Part shown: piece by piece, positions 25,706 through 34,553 of the stretch | How the letters are laid out: each line of letters opens with the position of its first letter | Position numbering within the stretch: the stretch's first letter is position 1 | Origin: Candidatus Saccharimonadota bacterium | GTDB taxonomy: Bacteria; Patescibacteriota; Saccharimonadia; Saccharimonadales; Saccharimonadaceae | Assembly: GCA_017510705.1 (NCBI GenBank) | Contig: JAFWMO010000003.1 | Location: 20,354-84,353, forward strand | Direction: 5' to 3' | Length of the DNA: 64,000 bases | Program-made: the position numbers and the translations under genes | Notes under the pieces: model-generated | Told to the model about the DNA's origin: nothing | Databases searched by the model: none | The model's input: the letters and a program-made list of their open reading frames with translations, nothing else

Positions 25706-25732
25706 AAAGACCTGCCACTGGCGGGTCTTTTT
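25706..25732 (+). terminator. Rho-independent terminator of the glycosidase gene
   Basis: GACCTGCC-ACT-GGCGGGTC forms an 8-bp stem followed by TTTTT. Confidence 0.8.
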
Positions 25733-25739
25733 AATTCAC

Positions 25740-25896
25740 AAAAAAAGAGACGTCTTGCGACAGGCCTCTTTTTTGCGCTGATGCGCGCCCACCCTTGGGG
25801 CACATTGTTTTGTTTTAATCCGCTGTTTTTGTTTTTAATGTAAGTCTCCACACTCCACTAATTTCTCAGTGGAACCCCTGTGAAGCGTATCAGCTT
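25740..25896 (-). ncRNA. Candidate structured small RNA of about 155 nt
   Basis: This interval has no convincing ORF but has a minus-strand promoter (25903-25931) and ends in a terminator with a GCAA loop (25740-25772). The predicted RNA has closing segments GCTGATACGC and GCGCATCAGC that pair with one mismatch, an internal perfect hairpin TCCACT-GAGAAATT-AGTGGA, a long A-rich unpaired stretch, and a GCCC/GGGC hairpin. The closing stem plus large internal loops loosely resembles 6S RNA, but I see no diagnostic motif. It could also be another regulatory RNA. Confidence 0.5.
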
Positions 25897-25902
25897 ATGT
25901 TT

Positions 25903-25931
25903 ATAATAAAGCATTAGCGTGTTTTTGTCAA
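25903..25931 (-). promoter_or_regulatory. Promoter TTGACA-17-TATTAT for the candidate RNA
   Basis: On the minus strand the -35 is at 25926-25931 and the -10 at 25903-25908, spacer 17 bp. No coding region starts downstream. Confidence 0.65.
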
Positions 25932-25948
25932 TGCTTTTATTTCCATAA

Positions 25949-27394
<1,446 letters not shown>

Positions 27395-27422
27395 GAATTT
27401 TTGCGCAAAAAATACCCCGGCA

Positions 27423-27959
27423 CTAGGCCAGGGGTATAAAGTCGTAGCCCAAATCTGGGTCGCCAAAGCAGAGTAGATCCTTGAGCTCTACAAAACCATT
27501 TGGGTCTTTGACTTTTTTGTAGATCTCGGAGCTCTTTTTGTAGCTCCAAAATCTCTCGCTACTACATATCCATGACGTGATAAGCGTACCTCCGCCGTCG
27601 TGAATATGGTTATGATAATCATTTATGTTACAGAACCCTGGGTGCATCCAGGCAAAGTCTATAACATAAATTCCGTCTCCTGGGACTTGGAACTCAACCC
27701 AAGAATGACGGATGTTTTTAAATTCTTTACCGCTGTATTCGCCGCGACAAATTTTTGCGGTGGGGTTGTCCTTTAGCATAAACATACCAAAAGCCGACAA
27801 CTGATAGCATGCTCCAACCCCGTCTTCCTGTTGGAAGTTCCACAGTTTTTTATTTAAAATCAGTTCTGTGAAAGGAACTCCCTCTAAATATAATTTTGAG
27901 GCACTATTTATCACCTCCATGAAATAGGCGTAAAATGCCTCATCTTTTTCATCTGCCAT
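27423..27959 (-). CDS. Hypothetical protein with a possible transglutaminase-like triad
   Basis: A 178-residue soluble protein. The order G-A-C-Y-Q-L-S, then R-H-S-W-V-E-F, then Y-V-I-D-F-A-W matches the Cys-His-Asp arrangement of transglutaminase-like cysteine proteases, but the rest is unfamiliar, so this is tentative. It has promoter TTGACT-17-TATAAT and an AAAGGGGGG ribosome site, and belongs to the long-leader accessory group. It is convergent with obg. Confidence 0.65.
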   Translation of the reverse strand: MADEKDEAFYAYFMEVINSASKLYLEGVPFTELILNKKLWNFQQEDGVGACYQLSAFGMFMLKDNPTAKICRGEYSGKEFKNIRHSWVEFQVPGDGIYVIDFAWMHPGFCNINDYHNHIHDGGGTLITSWICSSERFWSYKKSSEIYKKVKDPNGFVELKDLLCFGDPDLGYDFIPLA

Positions 27960-28065
27960 AAAAAATCCCCCCTTTCCGACAGAATATGTTTATATTATAG
28001 CACAAAAGGCATAAATAGTCAATTTTACGCTGGAAAATGGTCTGTTTTGGTAGTATAATGGAGGC

Positions 28066-28806
28066 ATGATAAAGTTTACAATAATTACACTATTTCAAGA
28101 GGCTTTGGAGCCATACCTAAAGACTTCCATGATGTGGAAGGCGGTAGATAAAGGTTTGGCGGAATTTGAATTTGTAAACCTACGTGAATTTGGGCTAGGA
28201 CCACACAGATCTGTAGATGATACGCCGTATGGGGGCGGTGATGGAATGTTGCTTCGCTGTGAGCCAGTGTTTGCCGCAATTGAGTCTGTGAAGGCTAAAG
28301 ACCCGAGCGCAAAAGTGATTCTTCCTACCCCTGCCGGTGAAATCTGGAATCAAGATATGGCAAGGGCACTTGCTCTGCATCCGGGGTCGCGTCCATCCGG
28401 CCCGTCGCCACGGGCGGATGGCGCTAATTCTCGCGCTGCCGCGCTCCGCAATCCCCCGGATTGCAAAGCAAGCGCCCATTACATTATCTTGTGTCCACAC
28501 TACGAGGGGTATGATGAGAGAATTCTTTCGCTTGTGGACTATAAGATTTCGCTGGGAAAGTATGTGCTGACGGGCGGAGAATTGCCAGCACTGATTATTA
28601 TTGATTCCGTGGTGCGTTTAATCCCAGGGGTACTTGGCGGAGAAACATCAGCGGAAATTGAATCGTTTTCGGACGGAGATAATATTGAATACCCACAATA
28701 TACCAAACCTTATGATTTCCGTGGGATGAAGGTGCCGGATGTCCTACTTTCTGGTAATCATGGCGAAATTGCCAAATGGCGCGAAGAACATTCGGGGAAA
28801 GCATGA
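28066..28806 (+). CDS. trmD: tRNA (guanine-37-N1)-methyltransferase TrmD with an in-frame palindromic insert
   Basis: A SPOUT methyltransferase that protects the reading frame by methylating G37. Motifs D-D-T-P-Y-G-G-G-D-G-M, Y-E-G-Y-D-E-R and S-L-G-K-Y-V-L-T-G-G-E-L-P are present. Between the helix after D-M-A-R-A-L and the strand Y-I-I-L-C-P, about 30 residues rich in P, S, R and A come from element copy E, placing the insert just before the trefoil-knot strand. TATAAT lies six bases before the ATG, with GGAGG between. It overlaps recG by 4 bp. Confidence 0.92.
   Translation: MIKFTIITLFQEALEPYLKTSMMWKAVDKGLAEFEFVNLREFGLGPHRSVDDTPYGGGDGMLLRCEPVFAAIESVKAKDPSAKVILPTPAGEIWNQDMARALALHPGSRPSGPSPRADGANSRAAALRNPPDCKASAHYIILCPHYEGYDERILSLVDYKISLGKYVLTGGELPALIIIDSVVRLIPGVLGGETSAEIESFSDGDNIEYPQYTKPYDFRGMKVPDVLLSGNHGEIAKWREEHSGKA
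28364..28477 (+). repeat. In-frame palindromic element, copy E (short form, in trmD)
   Basis: About 114 bp. Outer arms GGGCACTTGCTCTGCA and TGCAAAGCAAGCGCCC pair except for two positions, joined to ATCCGGGG / CCCCGGAT, with inner stem CCATCCGGCCCG / CGGGCGGATGG around TCGCCA. The 3' half GCGCTGCCGCGCTCCGCAAT is shared with obg and uvrC. Confidence 0.85.
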
Positions 28807-30821
28807 ATTTACTTGACTCAGTAGAGAGTTTGAAAGGTATTGGGCCAAAAACTGCAGCGACTTTGCAAAAATTTGGCATCAAGACAGTGCGGGATTTTTT
28901 GTATAATTTGCCCCGCGATTATGAAAACTATCAATACTACGTGCCGATTGCAGAAATAAAGCCCGGCAAAGTGGTGGTACGAGGCAAAATCAGCAACCTA
29001 AAAAACCGCAATACTACGCGCCGCAATCTCACCATCACGGAGGGCGTAGTAACAGATGCCAGTGGTGCACTCAGGGTAATTTGGTTTAATCAAAAATATC
29101 GTGTGAATCAATTTTCGGCAGACAAGGAATATCTTTTTACTGGAAATTATGAGTTTAAAAACGGGCGTTACCAGCTAACTACGCCATCTGCGACTTTAGC
29201 GCCAGAGATAGAGGCGACCAGCTCGGATCTCGCGCCAATTTATGTGGCACATGGTTCAATAAAATCTTTGGATTACAAGAGGCTAATTGAAAATTCCAAG
29301 GCAATTTTTAATGAAATACCAGATTTATTGCCGTCTGTACCAAAAAATACTAGAAAAAATGCACTTTTTGACGCACATTTTGCGGATACGCCAGAAAAAG
29401 CCAAAACGGCGCGCGACTATCTAGCCTATGAAGAACTTTTTGAGCTAATTTTGGCAGCAAAATTAAACAAAAAAGAGAACGAAAAGTTAAAGTCCGACAA
29501 AATACCAATAAATCTTGATAAGATAAAGGAATTTGTGGCGGGCTTGCCGTTTGAGCTGACTGGCGCGCAGAAAAAAGCGTCTTATGAAATTTTTCGCGAC
29601 ATGGAAAAAGGTGTGCCAATGAATAGGTTGCTTCAGGGCGACGTGGGTTCTGGCAAGACAATGGTGGCGGCAATGGCGGCATATGAGGCGATACTTGGCG
29701 GACACCAAGTAGCATTTCTCGCGCCAACGGCGATTCTTGCTACCCAACATTACGAAAATATTGGCAGGACGCTATCTAAATATGGAGTGAAAACCGCACT
29801 TCTAATTGGCTCTACCAAAAACAAAGATAAGCTCAAAAAACTGATCAAAGATGGCACGGTGAATCTAATTGTAGGGACACACGCATTGCTTACAGATGAC
29901 ACCGAATTTTCAAATCTTGGCCTAGTAATAATTGACGAACAACACCGATTTGGTGTAGAACAAAGGCAGAAGCTACTTTTAAAATCGCCAGAGGGGCTGG
30001 CACCGCATCTTTTGGCCATGACGGCCACGCCAATCCCACGCTCTTTGCAGCTAACGATTTTTGGCGATCTTGACGTGTCAATCTTAAATGAGCTTCCGAA
30101 AGGACGTCAGCCAATCGAGACGAAAATCGTGCCAGAATTAGAAATACAAGAAAAAATTTACCCAGAAATCGCAAAGACTACAGAGAACGGGCAGCAGGTA
30201 TATTGGATTTGCCGCACGATTGACGAAGACTCGCGCATTGAGACGATTTCAGTAAAAAAACGTTATGAAAAACTAAAACAGCTTTTTCCAAAATGCAAAG
30301 TAGATTTTTTGCATGGCAGAATGAAGCCGGCAGAAAAAGATGGAATAATGGGGAGATTTGCCGAAGGAGAAGTTCAGATTCTGGTATCTACTACCGTAGT
30401 GGAAGTGGGCGTAGATGTGCCAAATGCCAGTTTGATGATTATTGAAGATGCTGAAGGATATGGCTTGGCGCAATTGCACCAGCTACGCGGGCGCGTAGGG
30501 CGAGGTACAGTGGCGTCGTTTTGCTATTTGATCACATCTGAGGGAACAAAACCAACTAAGCGCCTAAAAGAGCTAGAAAAATCTAATGATGGGTTCCACC
30601 TGGCTGAGGTGGACCTAAGTATTCGTGGCCCGGGCGAGATTTATGGAGCACTGCAACATGGCGCTCTAGACCTTAGAATCGCCACCCTTGCAGACACAAA
30701 ACTCATTCATAAGGCTGGCGAAGACGTAAATGCATTCTTAGAAAATCCTGATAATATGTTAAAATATAAAGAGTTAATGGCCAGCATTGCCAGGTACCAA
30801 CAAATAACAACATTAAATTAA
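28803..30821 (+). CDS. recG: ATP-dependent DNA helicase RecG
   Basis: A protein of about 672 residues, standard length. The N-terminal wedge/OB domain starts with L-K-G-I-G-P-K-T-A. The helicase core has Walker A GDVGSGKT, D-E-Q-H-R-F-G and T-A-T-P-I-P-R-S. The C-terminal motifs TTVVEVGVDVPNA and QLRGRVGR follow. It reverses stalled replication forks. The start at 28803 overlaps the trmD stop as ATGA; an upstream ATG at 28776 lies inside trmD and is less likely. Confidence 0.95.
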   Translation: MNLLDSVESLKGIGPKTAATLQKFGIKTVRDFLYNLPRDYENYQYYVPIAEIKPGKVVVRGKISNLKNRNTTRRNLTITEGVVTDASGALRVIWFNQKYRVNQFSADKEYLFTGNYEFKNGRYQLTTPSATLAPEIEATSSDLAPIYVAHGSIKSLDYKRLIENSKAIFNEIPDLLPSVPKNTRKNALFDAHFADTPEKAKTARDYLAYEELFELILAAKLNKKENEKLKSDKIPINLDKIKEFVAGLPFELTGAQKKASYEIFRDMEKGVPMNRLLQGDVGSGKTMVAAMAAYEAILGGHQVAFLAPTAILATQHYENIGRTLSKYGVKTALLIGSTKNKDKLKKLIKDGTVNLIVGTHALLTDDTEFSNLGLVIIDEQHRFGVEQRQKLLLKSPEGLAPHLLAMTATPIPRSLQLTIFGDLDVSILNELPKGRQPIETKIVPELEIQEKIYPEIAKTTENGQQVYWICRTIDEDSRIETISVKKRYEKLKQLFPKCKVDFLHGRMKPAEKDGIMGRFAEGEVQILVSTTVVEVGVDVPNASLMIIEDAEGYGLAQLHQLRGRVGRGTVASFCYLITSEGTKPTKRLKELEKSNDGFHLAEVDLSIRGPGEIYGALQHGALDLRIATLADTKLIHKAGEDVNAFLENPDNMLKYKELMASIARYQQITTLN

Positions 30822-30827
30822 GATCTT

Positions 30828-31394
30828 ATGTTTAGAAAAAAGAAAAATACTCAACCAGGTGGGGAAGTTAGAATTATTAGCGGCGAATATAAGGGTAGGA
30901 AAATCAAAACGCCGGGCGGCAATACTCACCCAATGGGTGAAAGAGAGAGAAATGCGATTTTTAATGCGATTGGCGACCAAATTTATGGCGCATTTGTAAT
31001 GGATCTTTATGCCGGAAGTGGCGCAATTGGGATTGAAGCTCTCTCTAGGGGGGCAAACTTTGTGCTTTTTATAGACAAAGATCCGCGAGCCGTAGACACC
31101 ATCAACGAAAATTTGCGAAATTTGGGGATTTCGCCATTTCAGGGAGGAGCTATACAGTCTGACATTAATCTAGCGGCACGAACGGCCACAGATAGATATC
31201 CAATCGTGATAGCGGATCCACCATACGACGAATATGACCCCAAAATCGCCAAAAGTCTCGCTAGACTGCTTTCTCCCTATGGTGCGTTGATTTTGTCTCA
31301 CCCAGGTGAGCCAGTAGAGATAAAAGGACTAAAACTTCTAAAAACCAGTAAATACGCCAATTGTCACATCTCGTTTTATCAAAAAATGGACTAA
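30828..31394 (+). CDS. rsmD: 16S rRNA (guanine-966-N2)-methyltransferase RsmD
   Basis: A 188-residue SAM-dependent methyltransferase with R-I-I-S-G-E-Y-K-G-R near the start, the SAM loop D-L-Y-A-G-S-G-A-I-G and the catalytic D-P-P-Y. It starts 6 bp after recG and completes the trmD-recG-rsmD unit. It modifies the 30S subunit. Confidence 0.92.
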   Translation: MFRKKKNTQPGGEVRIISGEYKGRKIKTPGGNTHPMGERERNAIFNAIGDQIYGAFVMDLYAGSGAIGIEALSRGANFVLFIDKDPRAVDTINENLRNLGISPFQGGAIQSDINLAARTATDRYPIVIADPPYDEYDPKIAKSLARLLSPYGALILSHPGEPVEIKGLKLLKTSKYANCHISFYQKMD

Positions 31395-31470
31395 TCTGCT
31401 TGTGTTTATACATAATAATCTTGCTTTTTTAGCAAAAGTGTGATATAATTAAAGAATAAGGAGTTTTATT

Positions 31471-31884
31471 ATGTATTATCAAGATGAAACAGAGAAGAAA
31501 GAGCGTCGTCGTTTGATTGCAATTTCAATTGCGGCGGTGGTTTTGATTCTTATTCTTATTGTTGCCATCGTGGTAGTCGCAACAAAGAAATCTAACCACG
31601 TAAATCCTGGCGACAATAACGGTGCTTTCACCTTGCAGGAAGAAACAGAGAAGAAAGAAGAGGAAAAGAAGGAAGAAACCAATACCGAAGAAAAATCCGA
31701 GGACAAACAAACCGTTTCTACCTCTGACACTCTTTCTACTAAGACCGAGAGTGCGGATGTGCCAAACGTAGTTGCTGGCGATATTCCAAGCACTGGTCCA
31801 GAAGAAATTTTGCCAGTAGCCCTCGTACTTGGCGCTATGGCGGCATACATTTCTTCTGCTGTACTTGCAAAAAGAGATGCCTAA
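31471..31884 (+). CDS. Small two-helix envelope protein with an I-P-S-T-G motif
   Basis: A 137-residue protein. A membrane helix at about 18-40 is followed by a charged E/K/T-rich linker (about 55-95). The motif D-I-P-S-T-G near residue 108 is followed by a second helix (ILPVALVLGAMAAYI) and the tail K-R-D-A. That C-terminal plan matches the P-x-T-G sorting-like signals at 50542 and 53320. AAGGAG precedes the ATG. It may be a wall-associated spacer; the function is not known. Confidence 0.65.
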   Translation: MYYQDETEKKERRRLIAISIAAVVLILILIVAIVVVATKKSNHVNPGDNNGAFTLQEETEKKEEEKKEETNTEEKSEDKQTVSTSDTLSTKTESADVPNVVAGDIPSTGPEEILPVALVLGAMAAYISSAVLAKRDA

Positions 31885-31886
31885 AA

Positions 31887-31918
31887 ATAAAAAAGCGAGG
31901 CAAAACCTCGCTTTTTTG
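31887..31918 (+). terminator. Rho-independent terminator
   Basis: AAAAAAGCGAGG-CAAAA-CCTCGCTTTTTT is a 12-bp stem including the A/T flanks. Confidence 0.88.
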
Positions 31919-31953
31919 GTGTTTTGTGATATAATAGGATTACGTTCTTTTAT

Positions 31954-32038
31954 GCCCGGATGGTGAAATTGGTATACACGTATGCCTTAGGAGCATATGC
32001 CGCAAGGTGTGCAGGTTCAAGTCCTGTTCCGGGCACCA
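31954..32038 (+). tRNA. tRNA-Leu (anticodon UAG)
   Basis: An 85-nt tRNA with acceptor GCCCGGA / TCCGGGC, encoded CCA, T-arm GGTTCAAGTCC, a long variable arm and anticodon loop CTTAGGA between TATGC and GCATA. The anticodon UAG reads CUN leucine codons. A TATAAT lies about 20 bp upstream. Its 3' end is duplicated downstream. Confidence 0.93.
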
Positions 32039-32148
32039 TTAGAATTCAATGCCTCCAGAGGGCATTTTTTTAGTTGGGGACTTGGACCTTCGGTGCAAGT
32101 CCTGTTCCGGGCACCATCAAAATTCAATGCCTCCAAAGGGCATTTTTT
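32018..32148 (+). repeat. Direct repeat of the tRNA-Leu 3' end and its terminator
   Basis: The segment beginning CAAGTCCTGTTCCGGGCACC at 32018 is repeated at 32096 (78 bp apart) and continues through AATTCAATGCCTCC and an A/GGGCATTTTTT terminator with only a few changes, about 53 bp in all. It resembles the duplicated tRNA 3' end left by integrative elements, but only about 25 bp lies between the copies. Confidence 0.75.
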
Positions 32149-32356
32149 AATGTCGCGAGCGGCGGCCGCTTCTCATACTACGATGACGACTTGAGCTGCT
32201 GCGGTGCATACTGCTATGGTTTAAACTATATTTATGCAGGCTAGAAGATGACAACGAGCTTTTATGCAGGCTACTGCTAAATGATCCTGGCTTGGAACTC
32301 ATCCCGCCAGTGCGGTGACGCCATTTGCTTGCTACGCTTTTGAATCTTTCGAGCAT
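32147..32356 (-). CDS. Possible small Ser/His/Arg-rich repeat protein
   Basis: A 69-residue basic frame with a repeated S-S-L-H-K-S-S-L pattern, ending in R-S-G-R-R-S-R-H. AAAGGA precedes the ATG, it follows the gene at 32367 by 11 bp, and its stop abuts a terminator, which supports expression. Against it: a 13-bp direct repeat with 30-bp period (TTTATGCAGGCTA at 32231 and 32261) could create the low-complexity peptide by chance, and the plus strand shows no better alternative. Confidence 0.4.
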   Translation of the reverse strand: MLERFKSVASKWRHRTGGMSSKPGSFSSSLHKSSLSSSSLHKYSLNHSSMHRSSSSRHRSMRSGRRSRH

Positions 32357-32366
32357 ATTATTCCTT

Positions 32367-33413
32367 TTATTGATTAATACTTTCGTTGTGTGATGGTTTA
32401 ATATCGTTATCGGTTGGAATGCGCGAGATAAAGTCTAGAATTGTCTTAGCACAGTCAGATGTATTCTTAATCTGAAACTCGCCAGAAGTCGAATCGTATT
32501 GAGTTTTAACCTTGTGTACGCCAGGAAGAGAATTAGCCTTGTCTGGACTACAGATTTTAGGTATGGAATACTCCACGTCGTATCCGCCGTCCGGATTCTC
32601 TGTAATATCCACCATAGTTGCATGTCCGTAGTCTCTTATGATTAGCAACGTGCGATCTTTTAAAGCAACAACATCCGATTCTTCGGCTTGTTTTCCTAAA
32701 CCATCGTAGATTTCTTTAGCAATTGGATTATTGGCATCCTCATCACCATAGAGACCATTGTTAGTGTTTGGATCCTTACTGAGAACTGGCAAACTCTCCA
32801 TAACGTCTTCATTTCTCATTACGTACGAATGAACTAAGTGCAGTATTTCGTTTATAGATGAGGCAGATTCTCCTATTTTTTGCGTATTTTCCTTTCTTTT
32901 AATGTTGTACGCAAAAACATCGTGCGTTACGTTTTTAACAAAATCTGAATGAATGTTGGAAATATGTGATTGGTAAAAACTACGTAATTGATTGTTGTTA
33001 ATTTTGGTGTTAATTGCGTCATTTTCAATTTCGCTAAGCTTGTTTCTTAGCGGTTCAAATGTGGAAAGAAAATCCTTTTCATATTTTGTTTCTATCGAGT
33101 CAGCCGTATCCATCATCCTGGACAGATAAAAAGTAGCATCCTTTAGCCCATGATGTAGTTTATCTGAGTATTCAACTAAAGAATCTTCATTATATTCATC
33201 TATTTCACTTGGTGCGATTTGGAACATAATTTTTTTGACAGCTAAATCGTCGTTTAAAAAACATGTAAATCTAGCAAGGTTTTGCCTTCTTTTGGCTTTT
33301 TCCGGATCGAATTCTTCTGGTGAGTTGTCTTTAGAGCTATCCGAATTGAATGCCGGCGCATCAATTTCTGCCTGCTCCTCAACAGCGGAATTGATGTTTT
33401 CTTTTGACTCCAT
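32367..33413 (-). CDS. Hypothetical helical protein
   Basis: A 348-residue soluble protein starting at the ATG at 33413, which has GGAGG five bases upstream; the frame is open a little further but only with a TTG. The first ~45 residues are acidic and disordered, and about 50-200 are long helices with coiled-coil tendency. The last third is a small beta domain (LLIIRDYGHATMVDITE). I recognise no family. No signal peptide is seen. Confidence 0.6.
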   Translation of the reverse strand: MESKENINSAVEEQAEIDAPAFNSDSSKDNSPEEFDPEKAKRRQNLARFTCFLNDDLAVKKIMFQIAPSEIDEYNEDSLVEYSDKLHHGLKDATFYLSRMMDTADSIETKYEKDFLSTFEPLRNKLSEIENDAINTKINNNQLRSFYQSHISNIHSDFVKNVTHDVFAYNIKRKENTQKIGESASSINEILHLVHSYVMRNEDVMESLPVLSKDPNTNNGLYGDEDANNPIAKEIYDGLGKQAEESDVVALKDRTLLIIRDYGHATMVDITENPDGGYDVEYSIPKICSPDKANSLPGVHKVKTQYDSTSGEFQIKNTSDCAKTILDFISRIPTDNDIKPSHNESINQ

Positions 33414-33465
33414 TACTGCCTCCAAAAATACTAATTATATATAATATATACCAAAACAAAGCATT

Positions 33466-33496
33466 TTAAAACCCCAGGAAGAACCCGGGGTTTTGG
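33466..33496 (-). terminator. Rho-independent terminator
   Basis: AAAACCCC pairs with GGGGTTTT around a short loop; T residues follow on the minus strand, downstream of the gene at 33509. Confidence 0.75.
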
Positions 33497-33508
33497 AACG
33501 TGCTAGGA

Positions 33509-33907
33509 CTAAAAATAATCTCTGCTCCAGATTGTGCGGTAGTGGTTTGTCTCATCAGAAGACACAACTACTTCACGATCGCAAATAATCATATCAATTT
33601 CGCCCAACTCTGCTGTTCTATTATAAATACCTGCGTCTTTTAGAGCATGGCACAAAAGAAAGCATGGGGAACCACTGCGCACATACAGCTGCACAAAATT
33701 GTATTGTTCTAGATTTGTGCAGATTACTTCTGTAAGCGCCTCATGAAATATTTGCAACTCTTTTTCTTTGATTTTTTTGAGACCAAGCCGTTCAAGCCAA
33801 TCTAAAGGGTTGTTTGGGCTTTTATAATTGGTGATACTCTTTTCCCACCAACCCACTGCAGCATTGATGCAGTCAGCACGTTCCTGTTTTAGTACGATTT
33901 CATCCAC
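33509..33907 (-). CDS. Hypothetical protein
   Basis: The protein has 132 residues when started at the GTG at 33907, which sits eight bases after AAAGGAGGGG; the ATG at 33943 would place that ribosome site inside the coding region. It is a small mixed alpha/beta protein with cysteines in S-P-C-F-L-L-C. The promoter is TTGACT-17-TACGAT. No family is recognised. It is a member of the long-leader accessory group. Confidence 0.6.
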   Translation of the reverse strand: MDEIVLKQERADCINAAVGWWEKSITNYKSPNNPLDWLERLGLKKIKEKELQIFHEALTEVICTNLEQYNFVQLYVRSGSPCFLLCHALKDAGIYNRTAELGEIDMIICDREVVVSSDETNHYRTIWSRDYF

Positions 33908-33979
33908 ATTATCCCCTCCTTTTTGTTCTGTAGAACGAAACACATATTCTATCGTATCGCAAAACTAGGCATAAGTCAA

Positions 33980-34483
33980 TTATATTTTTAGCCAGTCTTG
34001 GAGTTTTTTGATGCCGCGTTCGGTGCGAGCGGTGTGTCCAGCGAGTTCAAAACCATCTGCCACCGTAGCACTAGGAACTTTATCTGCGATACGACCAAAA
34101 GTACCAGCTTCGCCAGAGCCTTCGTGCGTACAAAACGGATAAATAGTTTTGCCAGCAAAATCGTGTTTTGCAAGAAAATTATAAACAATCATCGGCACAT
34201 CGCTCCACCAAATTGGATAACCCAGATAAATTGCATCATAATCGGAAATATCAATGTCGCCTACGTATTCTGGACGAGCATTTTCTTCATACTCTCTCGT
34301 CGCAATTTCTACACAAGTTTGGTAATCTTCTGGGTAAGGTTTGGCTGGAGTGATTTTGAATTCGTCGGCATTTTTTAGACGTACAATTTCTTTGGCAAGT
34401 ATTTCGGTATTACCAACCGTCCGATCTTCCACGCCATAATTCTCGCCGGCGCGAGAGAAATAGACTACTAGTGCTTTATCCAT
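33980..34483 (-). CDS. Flavodoxin
   Basis: A 167-residue flavodoxin of the type with Y-F-S-R-A-G-E-N-Y near the N-terminus (FMN phosphate loop), L-G-Y-P-I-W-W-S-D-V-P in the middle (isoalloxazine contact) and F-C-T-H-E-G-S-G-E-A-G after. It carries electrons as bound FMN in the cytoplasm. GGAGG precedes the ATG. It is divergent from the FAD oxidase gene, which may suggest a redox link. Confidence 0.88.
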   Translation of the reverse strand: MDKALVVYFSRAGENYGVEDRTVGNTEILAKEIVRLKNADEFKITPAKPYPEDYQTCVEIATREYEENARPEYVGDIDISDYDAIYLGYPIWWSDVPMIVYNFLAKHDFAGKTIYPFCTHEGSGEAGTFGRIADKVPSATVADGFELAGHTARTERGIKKLQDWLKI

Positions 34484-34553
34484 TTTCCTCCTTTTTGCTT
34501 ATTATACATTTTTTATAAAAAATATAAAAGCACGTGTTATAATCATAACCAGG

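Noticed and set aside
25740..25896. Assigning the small RNA as 6S, tmRNA or SRP RNA
   Set aside because: The closing stem fits several classes, but I could not see the tag frame of tmRNA, the SRP tetraloop motif or a clear 6S central bubble.
32150..32280. Plus-strand reading G-G-R-F-S-Y-Y ... G-A-Y-C-Y-G as another variable-region cassette
   Set aside because: The resemblance to the cassettes is limited to a few G and Y residues, there are early stops, and the minus-strand frame has a ribosome site and terminator.
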